NCBI GenBank assembly: GCA_036260395.1
Contig: DASZZY010000211.1
Location: 1 to 17,435, forward strand
DNA length: 17,435 bases
Source: DASZZY01 sp036260395
Lineage (GTDB): Bacteria > Actinomycetota > UBA4738 > CALAEC01
Reading direction: 5' to 3'
The notes under the pieces were generated by a model. The model had not been told where the DNA came from. It did not search any database and saw nothing but the letters and a program-made list of their open reading frames with translations. Made by a program: the position numbers and the translations under genes. Positions 6,335 through 15,323 of the stretch are shown one piece after another; position 1 is the stretch's first letter; each line of letters begins with the position of its first letter.

Positions 6335-7775
6335 CGCCGAGCAGCGCCAGCGTCTCGTCGCCCACCATCGTGACGTCGCCCGCCCCGAGCGTCAGGACCA
6401 GGTCGCCGTCGCGGATCTCCCGGGCCAGGAACGCGGCCAGGCCGGCGCGGTGCGGGAGGTAGACCGCGCGCTTGGTCGGGGCCCGCTCGAGGAGGGCGTC
6501 GACGAGGAGCTTGCCGGTCACGCCGGGGACTGGCACCTCGCCCGCGGCGTACACGTCGGTGACGACGACGACATCCGCGCCCGCCAGGCTCTCGCCGAGC
6601 GCCCGCCACAGCGCCGCGGTGCGCGAGTAGCGGTGCGGCTGGAACACCGCCACCACCCGGCGCGCACCCCGGCTCCGGGCCGCGGCGAGCGTGGCGGCCA
6701 GCTCGGTCGGGTGGTGGGCGTAGTCGTCGACGAACTCGGCCCCCCGCGAGGCGCCCCGCACCTCGAACCGGCGCCGGACGCCGGTGAACCCGGCGAGCGC
6801 GGCGGCGGCATCCGCCGGAGCGACCCCCACCAGCGACGCCGCTGCGACGGCCGCCGCGGCGTTCAGCAGCTGATGACGGCCCGGAACCCGCGCCGCGACC
6901 TCGACGGCGGCCGAGTCGATTCGGACCCGGCACCGCCCCCCGTCGCCTTCGAGCCGGACCTCGTCCACCAGGACGTCGTTCGCGCTCCCCTCCCCGTAGG
7001 TGAGCGCCGGCGTCCCCGAGGCCTCGACCACCCGCACCGCCCCGGGGTCATCGCCGCATGCCACCAGCCGGCCGGCCCGCTCGCAGAACGCCGCGAAGGC
7101 CGCCTCGACCTCCGCCCGGTCGGCGTAGAAGTCGAGGTGGTCCTCCTCGACGTTGGTAACGATGGCCAGCTCGGGGCGGAGCAGCAGGAACGAGCCGTCG
7201 GACTCGTCGGCCTCCGCCACGAACAGGTCGCCGCGGCCGGATCGGGCGTTGCTGCCGCTCTCGTTCAGGTCGCCGCCCACCAGGTACGTCGGGTCCCGGC
7301 CGGCGCGCTCCAGCACGACCGCCAGCATGGACGTCGTGGTGGTCTTCCCGTGGGTCCCGGCCACCGCCACGCCGCGGCGCTCGGCCATGAGCGCCGCGAG
7401 CACCTGGGCCCGGGCGTAGACGGGGATCCGGCGCCGCCGGGCCTCGACCAGCTCGGGGTTCCCATCCGCGATCGCCGACGAGCGCACCACCGCATCGACC
7501 TCGCCGACGTTGGCCTCGGCGTGGCCGACCGTGATCGACGCGCCGGCCTGCCGGAGGTGGGCCAGCGCCGGCGAGTCCTTGAGATCCGACCCGGAGACCC
7601 TCACGCCACGGGCCCGCAGCAGGCGGGCCAGCCCGCTCATCCCGGCGCCGCCCACGCCGACCAGGTGCGCGGAGCGGACGCTCGACAGGTCGGGCACCGG
7701 CAGCGTCGGGATGCTCCCCGGAGGCGGGACGTACCGCCCGACCGGTGCGCCCCGGCGATCAGCCAAGCCGGCCAC
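6312..7775 (-). CDS. murC: UDP-N-acetylmuramate--L-alanine ligase
   Basis: This encodes 487 residues from GTG at 7775. A GGAGG ribosome site six bases upstream decides this start, although it overlaps the murG end by 17 bases and gives a 38-residue leader before the nucleotide fold. The UDP-binding loop is GVGGAGMSG (40-48), the ATP P-loop GTHGKTTTT (140-148), with EADESDGSF (188-196) and NVEEDHLDFY (208-217). DDYAHHPTE (350-358) and QPHRYSRT (379-386) are signatures that separate MurC from the other Mur ligases. The enzyme adds the first peptide residue, L-Ala, to UDP-MurNAc in the cytoplasm using ATP. It lies between murG and murB, all tightly overlapped. Confidence 0.98.
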   Translation of the reverse strand: MAGLADRRGAPVGRYVPPPGSIPTLPVPDLSSVRSAHLVGVGGAGMSGLARLLRARGVRVSGSDLKDSPALAHLRQAGASITVGHAEANVGEVDAVVRSSAIADGNPELVEARRRRIPVYARAQVLAALMAERRGVAVAGTHGKTTTTSMLAVVLERAGRDPTYLVGGDLNESGSNARSGRGDLFVAEADESDGSFLLLRPELAIVTNVEEDHLDFYADRAEVEAAFAAFCERAGRLVACGDDPGAVRVVEASGTPALTYGEGSANDVLVDEVRLEGDGGRCRVRIDSAAVEVAARVPGRHQLLNAAAAVAAASLVGVAPADAAAALAGFTGVRRRFEVRGASRGAEFVDDYAHHPTELAATLAAARSRGARRVVAVFQPHRYSRTAALWRALGESLAGADVVVVTDVYAAGEVPVPGVTGKLLVDALLERAPTKRAVYLPHRAGLAAFLAREIRDGDLVLTLGAGDVTMVGDETLALLGDGGGRGR

Positions 7776-8859
7776 CGGCGACCTCCGCCGCCAGCCGCGC
7801 CAGGTCCTCGGCCGCCTCGGGGCGCCCGAACGCCTCCGCGGCCCCGGCCATGGCGGTCCGGCGCGGGTCGTCGTCCAGCAAGCGGCCCACGTGCTCCGCG
7901 AGCGACCGGGCCGTGACGTCCCCGTCGGCCACGACGACGGCGGCGCCGGCCCGCTCGACGGCGCGGGCGTTGGCCTCCTGGTGCCGTCCGGTGGCGTACG
8001 GGTACGGGACGAGGATCGCCGGGAGCCCAGCCACCGTGAGCTCCGCCACGGTCGTGGCCCCGGCCCGCGAGACGACCACGTCCGCCGCGGCGTAGGCCAG
8101 CTCCATGCGGTCGAGGAACGCCACGGCGCGGATCGGGGCGCCGCGCGGCAAGGCCGCCGAGATCTCCGGGTGGTGCGCGGTGCCGGTGAGGAGCAGGACC
8201 TGGGCGTCGCGCCGCTCGGCCAGCAGCCGGACGGCCTCCACGGCGGCCCGGTTCAGGCGGAGCGCGCCCTGGCTCCCCCCGAAGACGACCACGGTCCGGC
8301 GGTCATCGCGCAGCCCCAGCGCCTCCATCGCCTCCCGCCGCAGCGCCGGGCGGTCGCGCCGGATCCGGGCCACCTCGGGCCGCACGGGGTTGCCGGTCAG
8401 GACGGAGCGGGGCAGCCGCCGGGCGGCCTCCGCGAACGACACGGCCGCGGCGCGGGCCCACCGCGCGGCGACGCGGTTCGCCAGCCCGGGGGCGGCGTTC
8501 TGCTCGTGGACCACGAGGGGGACCCGCTCGGAGCGCGCGGCCAGGGCCACCGGCACGCTGACGTACCCGCCCATCCCGAGGACCACGTCGGCACCTCGGA
8601 CCACCCCCCGCGAGCGGCGGGCAGCGCCCAGGGCGGCGAGCGGCGCGCGGAGCATCCCGGCCGAGAGCTTGCGGACGAACGGCAGCGACTGGACCGTGAC
8701 CAGCGGGAAGCCGGCCTCGGGGACCAGGCGGGCCTCGAGCCCCTGCTCCCGGCCGACGAAGGTCACCTCGGCGCCCCACCCGGCCCGGAGGCGCTCCGCC
8801 GCGGCCAGGGCCGGGAACACGTGCCCGGCGGTCCCGCCGGCGCCCACGACCACGCGCAC
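7759..8859 (-). CDS. murG: Lipid II synthase: UDP-GlcNAc--lipid I N-acetylglucosaminyltransferase
   Basis: This encodes 366 residues from GTG 8859, one base after the ftsW stop. The frame is open upstream to 9006, but that part overlaps ftsW and does not resemble MurG. The protein is a GT-B glycosyltransferase that adds GlcNAc to lipid I on the inner membrane face. The N-terminal loop GAGGTAGHVFPALA (6-19) corresponds to the family GGGTGGH loop, with the actinobacterial TAGH variant. Further motifs are GMGGYVSVP (95-103), HEQNAAPGLANR (118-129), GGSQGA (194-199), SRAGATTVAE (264-273) and HQEANA (293-298). The ribosome site is weak, so translation is probably coupled to ftsW. Confidence 0.97.
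   Translation of the reverse strand: MRVVVGAGGTAGHVFPALAAAERLRAGWGAEVTFVGREQGLEARLVPEAGFPLVTVQSLPFVRKLSAGMLRAPLAALGAARRSRGVVRGADVVLGMGGYVSVPVALAARSERVPLVVHEQNAAPGLANRVAARWARAAAVSFAEAARRLPRSVLTGNPVRPEVARIRRDRPALRREAMEALGLRDDRRTVVVFGGSQGALRLNRAAVEAVRLLAERRDAQVLLLTGTAHHPEISAALPRGAPIRAVAFLDRMELAYAAADVVVSRAGATTVAELTVAGLPAILVPYPYATGRHQEANARAVERAGAAVVVADGDVTARSLAEHVGRLLDDDPRRTAMAGAAEAFGRPEAAEDLARLAAEVAGGRLG
7782..7786 (-). promoter_or_regulatory. Ribosome binding site deciding the murC start
   Basis: GGAGG on the minus strand, six bases before GTG 7775. It lies inside the murG coding region and favours this start over the in-frame GTG at 7697, which has no ribosome site. Confidence 0.7.
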
Positions 8860-8860
8860 G

Positions 8861-10072
8861 TCAGGCGGCCGCTCGGCGAGCGGCGTCGCGTCCGATCGAG
8901 ACCAGGATCCCCACGGCGGCCAGCGACACCACCAGCGACGACCCGCCGAACGACACGAAGGGGAGCGGCACGCCGGTGATCGGCAGCAGCCCCGAGACCG
9001 CCCCAAGGTTCACCACGGCCTGGACGGCGAACCAGCCGGTGATCCCGACGGCCAGCAGGCGCCCGAACGCGTCCGGCGCACGCACCGCGATGCGGATGCC
9101 GGCGAAGATCAGGACCCCGAACAGCGCCAGCACCGCCAGGGCCCCGACCAGGCCGAGCTCCTCGCCGATGATCGAGTAGATGAAGTCGGTGTGGGCGTTC
9201 GGGACGTACGACCACTTCTGGCGGCTGGCCCCCAGGCCCACGCCCAGCGGCCCGCCCGACGCCAGCGCGATCAGCGACTGGATCGTCTGGTAGCCGCTGC
9301 CCTGCGGGTCGGCCCACGGATCGACGAACGACAGGAACCGCGCCCACCGGTAGCCCTCGACGTACATCAGCCCGAAGCCCAGGACCCCCGTGCCGGCCGC
9401 GCCGGCGGCCAGGTGCTTCAGGCGCGCCCCCGCGGCGAACGCCAGCACGAACCCGGTGGCGACGACGATCACCGCGGTCCCCATGTCGGGCTGCAGGAGG
9501 ATCAGCCCGCAGACCACGGCGACCACGGGCACGAGCGGAACCGCGAGCCGCCGGACGTCGTGCAGGCGGCGCCACCGCCGGGCCAGCAGCGCCGCGGCGA
9601 ACGTCACCACGCCGAGCTTGGCCAGCTCGGAGGGCTGCACGGTGACCGGCCCGAGCTCGATCCACCGCGCCGAGCCACCGGCCGCGGTGCCGACCGCCGG
9701 ATGGAGCACCAGGAGCAGGAGCAGCACGCTGAGCCCCAGGAGCGGGACGCACAGCCGCTGCCACGCCCGGTACCGCATCCGGCTGCCGACCCACAGCGCG
9801 ACCGAGCCGACGGCCGCGTAGGCCAGCTGCCGCTTGAAGAACAGGAAGCTCGAGCCGTAGCGCTCGTAGGCGGACACCGACGAGGCCGATAGCACCATCA
9901 CGAGCCCGAACACCGTGAGGGCGGCCGTGGCGAACAGGAGCGCTGTGACCGACCGCTCGCCGTCCTGCCTCGGGGCCGGGGCCGGCGGCCGGGTGGGGGC
10001 GTCGTCCTCGGTGACCAGCCGCAGGTGCCCCGGCCGCGGGCGGCGGGGCGCGGACCGGGTGGCGCTAGGCAT
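8861..10072 (-). CDS. ftsW: FtsW, SEDS-family septal peptidoglycan glycosyltransferase
   Basis: This encodes 403 residues from ATG 10072, chosen because an AGGAGG ribosome site lies nine bases upstream; the frame is open further to 10831 only as an antisense-like extension inside murD. A Pro/Arg-rich cytoplasmic tail of about 40 residues precedes about ten membrane segments. SEDS signatures are QPSELAKL (146-153), LQPDMGTA (193-200), HTDFIYSIIGEELGLVG (294-310, with the presumed catalytic Asp296) and GVPLPFVSFGGSS (367-379). FtsW polymerises lipid II at the septum together with the class B penicillin-binding protein FtsI, encoded upstream. RodA would be very similar; the dcw context and the sequence around the last motif favour FtsW. 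It overlaps murD by 8 bases. Confidence 0.96.
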   Translation of the reverse strand: MPSATRSAPRRPRPGHLRLVTEDDAPTRPPAPAPRQDGERSVTALLFATAALTVFGLVMVLSASSVSAYERYGSSFLFFKRQLAYAAVGSVALWVGSRMRYRAWQRLCVPLLGLSVLLLLLVLHPAVGTAAGGSARWIELGPVTVQPSELAKLGVVTFAAALLARRWRRLHDVRRLAVPLVPVVAVVCGLILLQPDMGTAVIVVATGFVLAFAAGARLKHLAAGAAGTGVLGFGLMYVEGYRWARFLSFVDPWADPQGSGYQTIQSLIALASGGPLGVGLGASRQKWSYVPNAHTDFIYSIIGEELGLVGALAVLALFGVLIFAGIRIAVRAPDAFGRLLAVGITGWFAVQAVVNLGAVSGLLPITGVPLPFVSFGGSSLVVSLAAVGILVSIGRDAARRAAA

Positions 10073-11405
10073 GGGTGTCGACCTCCTGGAGGCGCCGGGC
10101 CGCCGAGGCGAACCGCTCCCCCCGCTCCCGGTAGTCGCGGAACATGTCCTGGCTGGCGCACGCCGGCGCCAGGAGCACGGTCTCCCCCGGGGACGCCATG
10201 CGGTGTGCCTCGACGACGGCCTCCTCGATCGAGCCGACCCGCCGCACGGGCACGCGCCCGGCGAACAGCCGCTCCAGCTCCGGGGCCGCCTCCCCCAGCG
10301 CCACCACGCCGGCCAACCGAGGGATGGCCGCGGCCAGCGGCGACAGGTCGAGCCCCTTGCTCCGTCCGCCCGCCACGAGCACCGCCCGGTCGAGCGAGCT
10401 GAGCGCCGCGAGCGCCGCGTGGGGGTTGGTGGCCTTGGAGTCGTCGACGAAGCGGACGCCGCCGACCTCGGCCACCACGGCGCCGCGGTGGGCCAGCGGC
10501 GGGAACGCCACGATCGCCGACGCCGCCGCGTCGGCGTCGACGCCGAACGCCACCGCCGCGGCCAGGGCCGCCGCCGCGTCGGCCCGGTGGGCGTCGGTCG
10601 ACGACGCAGGGCCGCCGAAGGTCCGGCCGGGGCCGAGCGCCAGCGCGCCGTCGCGGAACCCCGCCTCCCCCGGACGAGGGTCCGCGAGCGTGAACCACCG
10701 GACCGGGCAGTGGGCGCGCCGGGACAGGGCCGCGGCGTGCGGGTCGTCGCGGTTGCCGACGTGGACGTCCTCCGCCCCCTGGAGCTCGAAGATCCTGGCC
10801 TTGGCGTCCCGGTAGCGGTCGAGCGTCCCATGCCAGTCGAGGTGGTCGGGGGCCAGGTTCAGCAGCACCGACACCCGCGGGTGGAACGTCCGGTGGAACC
10901 GCAGCTGGAACGACGAGGCCTCGACGACCAGCGCCTGGTGCCCCTCGGTGGCGGCCACCGAGAAGGGGTGGCCGATGTTGCCGCAGGCCACGGCGTCCAG
11001 GCCGCCGGCCCGCATCGCCGCCGCGATCATCTCCGTCGTGGTCGTCTTCCCGTTCGTCCCCGTCACGCCGACGTACGGGGCCTCCGCCAGCCGGGCGCCG
11101 AGCTCCAGCTCGCTCCACACCGGGATCCGCCGCTGGCGGGCCCACCGCAGGACCGGCGCGCGCTCGGGGACGCCCGGGCTGACGACGACGAGGTCGGCCG
11201 CGTCCAGGTGTTCGGGGCGGTGGCCCCCGGCCAGGACCTCGGCCCGCGCGGCCTCCGCCTCGCGCGCCGCCTGCTCGACCTCGGCCCGCGGCCGTTCCTC
11301 CGTCACCCGCACCCGCGCCCCGCGCACGGCGGCCACCCGGACGGCCGCCAGCCCGCTGGTCCCCAGCCCGATCACCACCACGTCGGCGTCGCGCAGCTCG
11401 CTCAC
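10065..11405 (-). CDS. murD: UDP-N-acetylmuramoyl-L-alanine--D-glutamate ligase
   Basis: This encodes 446 residues from GTG 11405, in a GTGA overlap with the mraY stop. The frame continues open upstream to 12368, but that part lies inside mraY in another frame. The N-terminal nucleotide-binding loop is VIGLGTSGLAA (11-21). The ATP P-loop is GTNGKTTTT (116-124), followed by GNIGHPF (142-148), EASSFQL (162-168) and LNLAPDHLDWHG (182-193). Near the C-terminus are DDSKATNPHA, AGGRSKGLDLSPL and LAPACASQDMFRDYRERGERF, which mark MurD rather than the other ligases. The enzyme attaches D-glutamate to UDP-MurNAc-L-Ala. Length is typical. It ends in TAG within the ftsW start region. Confidence 0.98.
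   Translation of the reverse strand: MSELRDADVVVIGLGTSGLAAVRVAAVRGARVRVTEERPRAEVEQAAREAEAARAEVLAGGHRPEHLDAADLVVVSPGVPERAPVLRWARQRRIPVWSELELGARLAEAPYVGVTGTNGKTTTTEMIAAAMRAGGLDAVACGNIGHPFSVAATEGHQALVVEASSFQLRFHRTFHPRVSVLLNLAPDHLDWHGTLDRYRDAKARIFELQGAEDVHVGNRDDPHAAALSRRAHCPVRWFTLADPRPGEAGFRDGALALGPGRTFGGPASSTDAHRADAAAALAAAVAFGVDADAAASAIVAFPPLAHRGAVVAEVGGVRFVDDSKATNPHAALAALSSLDRAVLVAGGRSKGLDLSPLAAAIPRLAGVVALGEAAPELERLFAGRVPVRRVGSIEEAVVEAHRMASPGETVLLAPACASQDMFRDYRERGERFASAARRLQEVDTHA
10082..10087 (-). promoter_or_regulatory. Ribosome binding site deciding the ftsW start
   Basis: AGGAGG on the minus strand, nine bases before ATG 10072 and within the 3' end of murD. It separates the true ftsW start from the long in-frame extension upstream. 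Confidence 0.7.
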
Positions 11406-12457
11406 AGCACCCCGCCCCTGGCCAGGAAGTCCGCGTAGAAGAGGCCCAGCCCGAACACCACCGCCATGCCGGCCACGATCCAGAACCGCACGATCACCGT
11501 GAACTCGTGCCAACCGAGGACCTCGAAGTGGTGGTGGATCGGGGCCATCCGGAACAGCCGCCGGCGGAACAGCCGGAACGAGATCACCTGGAGGACCACG
11601 GAGGCCGTCTCGAGGACGTAGAGGCCGCCGAGGATCACCAGGAGCAGCTGGGTGTTCGTGGCGATGGCCAGCGCGGCCATCAACCCGCCGAGCGCCAGCG
11701 AGCCGGTGTCGCCCATGAAGATCCGCGCCGGCGCGGCGTTCCACCACAGGAAGCCGGCGATGGCCCCCATCGCCGCGGCCGCCAGGATCGCCAGGTCCAG
11801 CGAGGTCTCGAGGCTGACGTCGTAGCAGCCTGGCCCGGGGAGCTCCGAGCAGGTGTGGCGGAACTGCCAGAACGCGATGATCACGTACGCCGCCATGACC
11901 AGGGCCGCCGACCCGGAGGCCAGGCCATCCAGCCCGTCGGTCAGGTTCACGCCGTTCGAGGAGGCGGCCAGCATCACGAAGACCCACAGGAAGTAGGCGA
12001 TCCCAAGGTCGATCCCGGTCTCCCGGATGAACGACAGCTCGGTGGAGGCCTGGGTCAGGCGGATGATGCCGGCGGCGAACAGCAGGCCGACGATCGCCTG
12101 GCCGGCGATCTTGGCCGCCTTGCCCAGGCCCAGCGACCGCCGGCGTCGGACCTTCACCAGGTCGTCGAGGAACCCGAGGACGGCCAGGCCCAGCGTGGCC
12201 GCCAGCACGAGCAGGCCGGTGACGGTGATGCGGCCGAACAGCAGCCCGATCGCCAGGTACCCGAACGCCATCGCGCCGATGATCACCAGCCCCCCCATCG
12301 TGGGGGTTCCCATCTTCCCCTGGTGCGCCGGCGAGTGGGGACCGGCCTCCCGGACCCGCTGGCCCCACCCGAGCACCCGGAACAGGCGGATGGCCACCGG
12401 CGTGAACAGCAACGTGCCGAGCATGCCCAGCGCGGCGGCCACCAGGACGCTCGTCAC
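11402..12457 (-). CDS. mraY: Phospho-N-acetylmuramoyl-pentapeptide transferase (lipid I synthase)
   Basis: This encodes 351 residues from GTG 12457, in a GTGA overlap with murF; a GGAGA lies about seven bases upstream. The frame is open to 12964 only as a shadow inside murF. The protein is polytopic, with about ten membrane helices. Catalytic and Mg-binding motifs are GKMGTPTMGG (47-56), the Asp pair in GFLDD (95-99), NLTDGLDGLA (171-180), GDTGS (249-253) and the HHH loop in APIHHHFE (305-312). MraY transfers phospho-MurNAc-pentapeptide to undecaprenyl phosphate, giving lipid I, and is the target of tunicamycin-like and muraymycin-type inhibitors. Between murF and murD it is in canonical dcw order. 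Confidence 0.98.
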   Translation of the reverse strand: MTSVLVAAALGMLGTLLFTPVAIRLFRVLGWGQRVREAGPHSPAHQGKMGTPTMGGLVIIGAMAFGYLAIGLLFGRITVTGLLVLAATLGLAVLGFLDDLVKVRRRRSLGLGKAAKIAGQAIVGLLFAAGIIRLTQASTELSFIRETGIDLGIAYFLWVFVMLAASSNGVNLTDGLDGLASGSAALVMAAYVIIAFWQFRHTCSELPGPGCYDVSLETSLDLAILAAAAMGAIAGFLWWNAAPARIFMGDTGSLALGGLMAALAIATNTQLLLVILGGLYVLETASVVLQVISFRLFRRRLFRMAPIHHHFEVLGWHEFTVIVRFWIVAGMAVVFGLGLFYADFLARGGVL

Positions 12458-13833
12458 GGCGCAGTCTCCGCGGTGGCCAGCGCCTCGGCCAGCCGCTCCA
12501 GCCCGGCGACGCGCGAGCCCTTCACGAGCACGACGTCGCCCGGCCCGGCCATCGACCGGGCCGCGGCCAGCGCCTCGGGGACCGACCCGGCCCGCACGAC
12601 GCGCTCGGGCTCGACGCCCTCGCGGACCGCCCCGGCGGCGATCCTCGCGGCCCCGTGGCCCACGGTCACCAGGGCGTCGATCCCCAGCCGGGCCACCAGC
12701 TCGCCGACGCGCTCGTGCTCCGCGTCGGAGATGTCGCCGAGCTCCGCCATCTCGCCGAGCACCGCCACGCAGCGGGCGTCCCGCGCGATCCACCGGGCGG
12801 CCTTCAGCGCGGCGGCCATCGATGTGGGGTTCGCGTTGTAGGCGTCGTTGACCACCCGGAGCCCGTCCGGGCCCTCCAGGACCTCCATCCGCCACGACGA
12901 CACCCGGGCGTCCTTCAGTGCCGCGGCGCACTCCGCCGCGCTGAGCCCCACGGCCACCCCGCACGCCGCGGCGGCCAGCGCGTTGGCGGCCATGTGCTCA
13001 CCGACCAACGACAGCTCGACGCGTTCGGCCTCGCCGCCGGACCGCAGCGTGAACGTCGGGCGGCCGGCGGCGTCGAGCCGCAGGTCGTCGCCGCGCACGT
13101 CGGCGTCGGGCGCCGTGCCGTACAGGAGCGGGCGGGCCGAGGTCCGGGCCGTGAACCCGCGGACCACCGGGTCGTCGGCGTTCAGGACCGCCACGCCGTC
13201 GGCGGGGAGCGACTCGACGAGCTCGGCCTTGGCATCGGCCACCGCCTCCGGCGAGCCGAACATCTCCATGTGGGTCACGCCCACGTTCGTGACGATGCCG
13301 ACCGTGGGGCGGGCGATGTCGCACAGCAGCCGGATATGGCCCCGCCCGCGGCTTCCCATCTCGCACACCATCATCTCGACGTCCGCCGGCGCCCGGAGGA
13401 TCGTGAGCGGCACGCCGACCTCGGTGTTGAACGAGCGAGGGCTGGCGGCCGTCCGGTACCGCACGCCCAGGACGGCGGCGGTGAGGTCCTTGACCGACGT
13501 CTTGCCCGTGGAGCCGGTGACCCCGACCACGCCGGCGGCCATGGCGGATCGCTCGTCCGCGGCGAGCGACGCCAGCGCGGCCCGCGTGTCCCCGACCACG
13601 ACCGTCGGGCCGGGCGCCCGGCCGCGAACCGAGACCAGCGCGGCCGCGGCGCCGCTCGAGAACGCCTGGTCGAGGTAGACGTGGCCGTCCACCCGCTCCC
13701 CCGGCAGGGCGACGAAGAGGTCGCCGGCGCCGACCTCGCGGCTGTCGGCCGCCGCGCCGGTCACGACCACGTCGTCCCCCTCGAGCGTCCCGTCGACCGT
13801 GCGGGCCAGCTCCGAGAGCCGCCGCTGCCTCAC
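12454..13833 (-). CDS. murF: UDP-N-acetylmuramoyl-tripeptide--D-alanyl-D-alanine ligase
   Basis: This encodes 459 residues from GTG 13833, in a GTGA overlap with murE, with GGAGG seven bases upstream. The N-terminal domain (about 1-95) holds DSREVGAGDLFVALPG. The ATP P-loop reads GSTGKTS (107-113), the serine variant usual for MurF. NTEVGVPLTIL (136-146), EMGSRGRGHI (158-167) and VNDAYNANPTSM (328-339) are strong MurF signatures. GEMAELGD follows in the C-terminal domain. The enzyme joins D-Ala-D-Ala to the tripeptide precursor, finishing the cytoplasmic pentapeptide before MraY acts. Length is as expected for the family. Confidence 0.98.
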   Translation of the reverse strand: MRQRRLSELARTVDGTLEGDDVVVTGAAADSREVGAGDLFVALPGERVDGHVYLDQAFSSGAAAALVSVRGRAPGPTVVVGDTRAALASLAADERSAMAAGVVGVTGSTGKTSVKDLTAAVLGVRYRTAASPRSFNTEVGVPLTILRAPADVEMMVCEMGSRGRGHIRLLCDIARPTVGIVTNVGVTHMEMFGSPEAVADAKAELVESLPADGVAVLNADDPVVRGFTARTSARPLLYGTAPDADVRGDDLRLDAAGRPTFTLRSGGEAERVELSLVGEHMAANALAAAACGVAVGLSAAECAAALKDARVSSWRMEVLEGPDGLRVVNDAYNANPTSMAAALKAARWIARDARCVAVLGEMAELGDISDAEHERVGELVARLGIDALVTVGHGAARIAAGAVREGVEPERVVRAGSVPEALAAARSMAGPGDVVLVKGSRVAGLERLAEALATAETAP

Positions 13834-15305
13834 GGCGCGGCCTCCGCCTGGAGCGCCTCGAGCTCCTCCCGGGCCACCACCCGGTCGTCGAAGGGCACGG
13901 TTCGGTCCGCGAACTCCTGACCGGCCTCGTGCCCCTTACCGGCGATGACCACCACGTCGTCGGGACGGGCGGCCTCGACCGCTCGCCGGATCGCGGCCCG
14001 GCGATCCGGCTCGACCTCGTACCGTCCGCCGCCCCTGGCCGCGCCGGGCTCGATCTCCCGGATGATCGCCACGGGGTCCTCGGACCGGGGGTTGTCGCTG
14101 GTGATCACCGCCAGGTCGGCCAACCGGGTGGCGGCCTCTCCCATCAGCGGCCGCTTGGCCCGGTCGCGGTCGCCGCCGCAGCCGAGCACGACGATCACCC
14201 GGCCACGGGTCCCGGCCAGGGGCCGGGCGGCCAGCAGCACGTTCTCGACGCTGTCGGGCGTGTGCGCGTAGTCGACCAGCACCTGGAAGGGCTGCCCGGC
14301 CTCGACCGCCTCGAGCCGCCCGGGCACCCCCCCCAGCGCGGCGATGCCGGCGGCCGCGGCGGCGTCGTCGATCCCCACCTGGCGGGCCGCCGCCATGGCC
14401 GCCAGGCAGTTGTGGACGTTGAACGCGCCGCGGAGGGGCGAGCTGACGTCGACGCCACCGGCCCGGAACGCCACGCCGTCGGCGCGCACGTGGATGTCCG
14501 TGGCCCGCAGGTCGGCGCCGGGGCCGGTGCCGTAGGTCAGCGTCGGAAGGTCGCCGCGGATCAGCCGCCGCCCGTCGGGCGAGTCGTGGTTGACCGCGGC
14601 GCGCTCGGCCATCTCCGGCGTGAACAGCCGGGCCTTGGCCCGGAAGTAGTCCTCGAGCGTCCCGTGGTAGTCGAGGTGGTCCTGCGACAGGTTGGTGAAC
14701 ACCGCGCACCGGAACCGGGCGCCGCCCACCCGGTGCTGGTCCAGCCCGTGCGACGAGACCTCCATGGCCACGGCCACGACCCCCTCGGCCACCATCTCGG
14801 CCAGCAGCCGGTGGAGGTCGGGGGCCTCCGGCGTGGTGCGGTCGTGCGGCAGGGGCCGCCCGCCGATCCGGACGCCGGTGGTCCCGATGACCCCCGGCCG
14901 CAGCCCGGCCCGCTCGAAGATCCGCTCGAGCAGGTAGGTGGTGGTCGTCTTCCCGTTGGTTCCCGTGACCCCGACCATCAGCAGGCGGTCGGCGGGGCGG
15001 CCGTGGAACGCCGCGGCCGCGGGCCCCATGGCCCGCCGGACCGACGGCACGCGGACCTGGACCACGGACGGCGGGACGTCGACCCACCGCTCGACGACGA
15101 CGGCCGCCGCCCCGGCCGCGGCGGCCTGGCCCGCGAACCCGTGGCCGTCCCGCCGCTCCCCGGGGACGCAGAAGAACAGCCACCCCGGGCCGACGTCGGA
15201 GGAGCGGTACGCGATCCCGGCCAGCGTGACGCCGGGATCGCCGCGCACCTCCGCTCCCGGCAGGGCGGCCAGCACCTCGGAGAGCGGACGCGTTGCGGAT
15301 GCCAT
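13830..15305 (-). CDS. murE: UDP-N-acetylmuramoyl-tripeptide synthetase, predicted meso-diaminopimelate type
   Basis: This encodes 491 residues from ATG 15305. The frame stays open to 15911 inside ftsI, but no family similarity is seen there. The ribosome site is poor, so the start is likely but not certain. The N-terminal domain includes DSREV-like YRSSDVGPGWLFFCVPG (33-49). The ATP P-loop is GTNGKTTTT (115-123), with TTPEAPDLH (157-165), EVSSHGLDQHR (182-192) and LSQDHLDYHG (206-215). The carbamylated lysine is expected in FRAKARLF (221-228). DNPR (404-407) is the motif that selects meso-diaminopimelate over lysine, so the wall is probably A1gamma type. Fifty-six bases, containing an inverted repeat, separate it from ftsI. 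Confidence 0.97.
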   Translation of the reverse strand: MASATRPLSEVLAALPGAEVRGDPGVTLAGIAYRSSDVGPGWLFFCVPGERRDGHGFAGQAAAAGAAAVVVERWVDVPPSVVQVRVPSVRRAMGPAAAAFHGRPADRLLMVGVTGTNGKTTTTYLLERIFERAGLRPGVIGTTGVRIGGRPLPHDRTTPEAPDLHRLLAEMVAEGVVAVAMEVSSHGLDQHRVGGARFRCAVFTNLSQDHLDYHGTLEDYFRAKARLFTPEMAERAAVNHDSPDGRRLIRGDLPTLTYGTGPGADLRATDIHVRADGVAFRAGGVDVSSPLRGAFNVHNCLAAMAAARQVGIDDAAAAAGIAALGGVPGRLEAVEAGQPFQVLVDYAHTPDSVENVLLAARPLAGTRGRVIVVLGCGGDRDRAKRPLMGEAATRLADLAVITSDNPRSEDPVAIIREIEPGAARGGGRYEVEPDRRAAIRRAVEAARPDDVVVIAGKGHEAGQEFADRTVPFDDRVVAREELEALQAEAAP

Positions 15306-15323
15306 GCGGTATCCGGTCGAGGC

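Noticed and set aside
5991..7916. Long plus-strand open frame (641 codons) opposite murB and murC
   Set aside because: Low-complexity composition, no family motifs, no ribosome site of note, and fully covered by real minus-strand genes.
10073..10831. Upstream open extension of the ftsW frame, and similar extensions of murE (to 15911), mraY (to 12964), murD (to 12368), murG (to 9006) and yggS (to 2762)
   Set aside because: These stretches overlap confirmed genes in another frame and resemble no domain. Starts with ribosome sites or stop/start overlaps explain the real proteins, so fusions are not supported.
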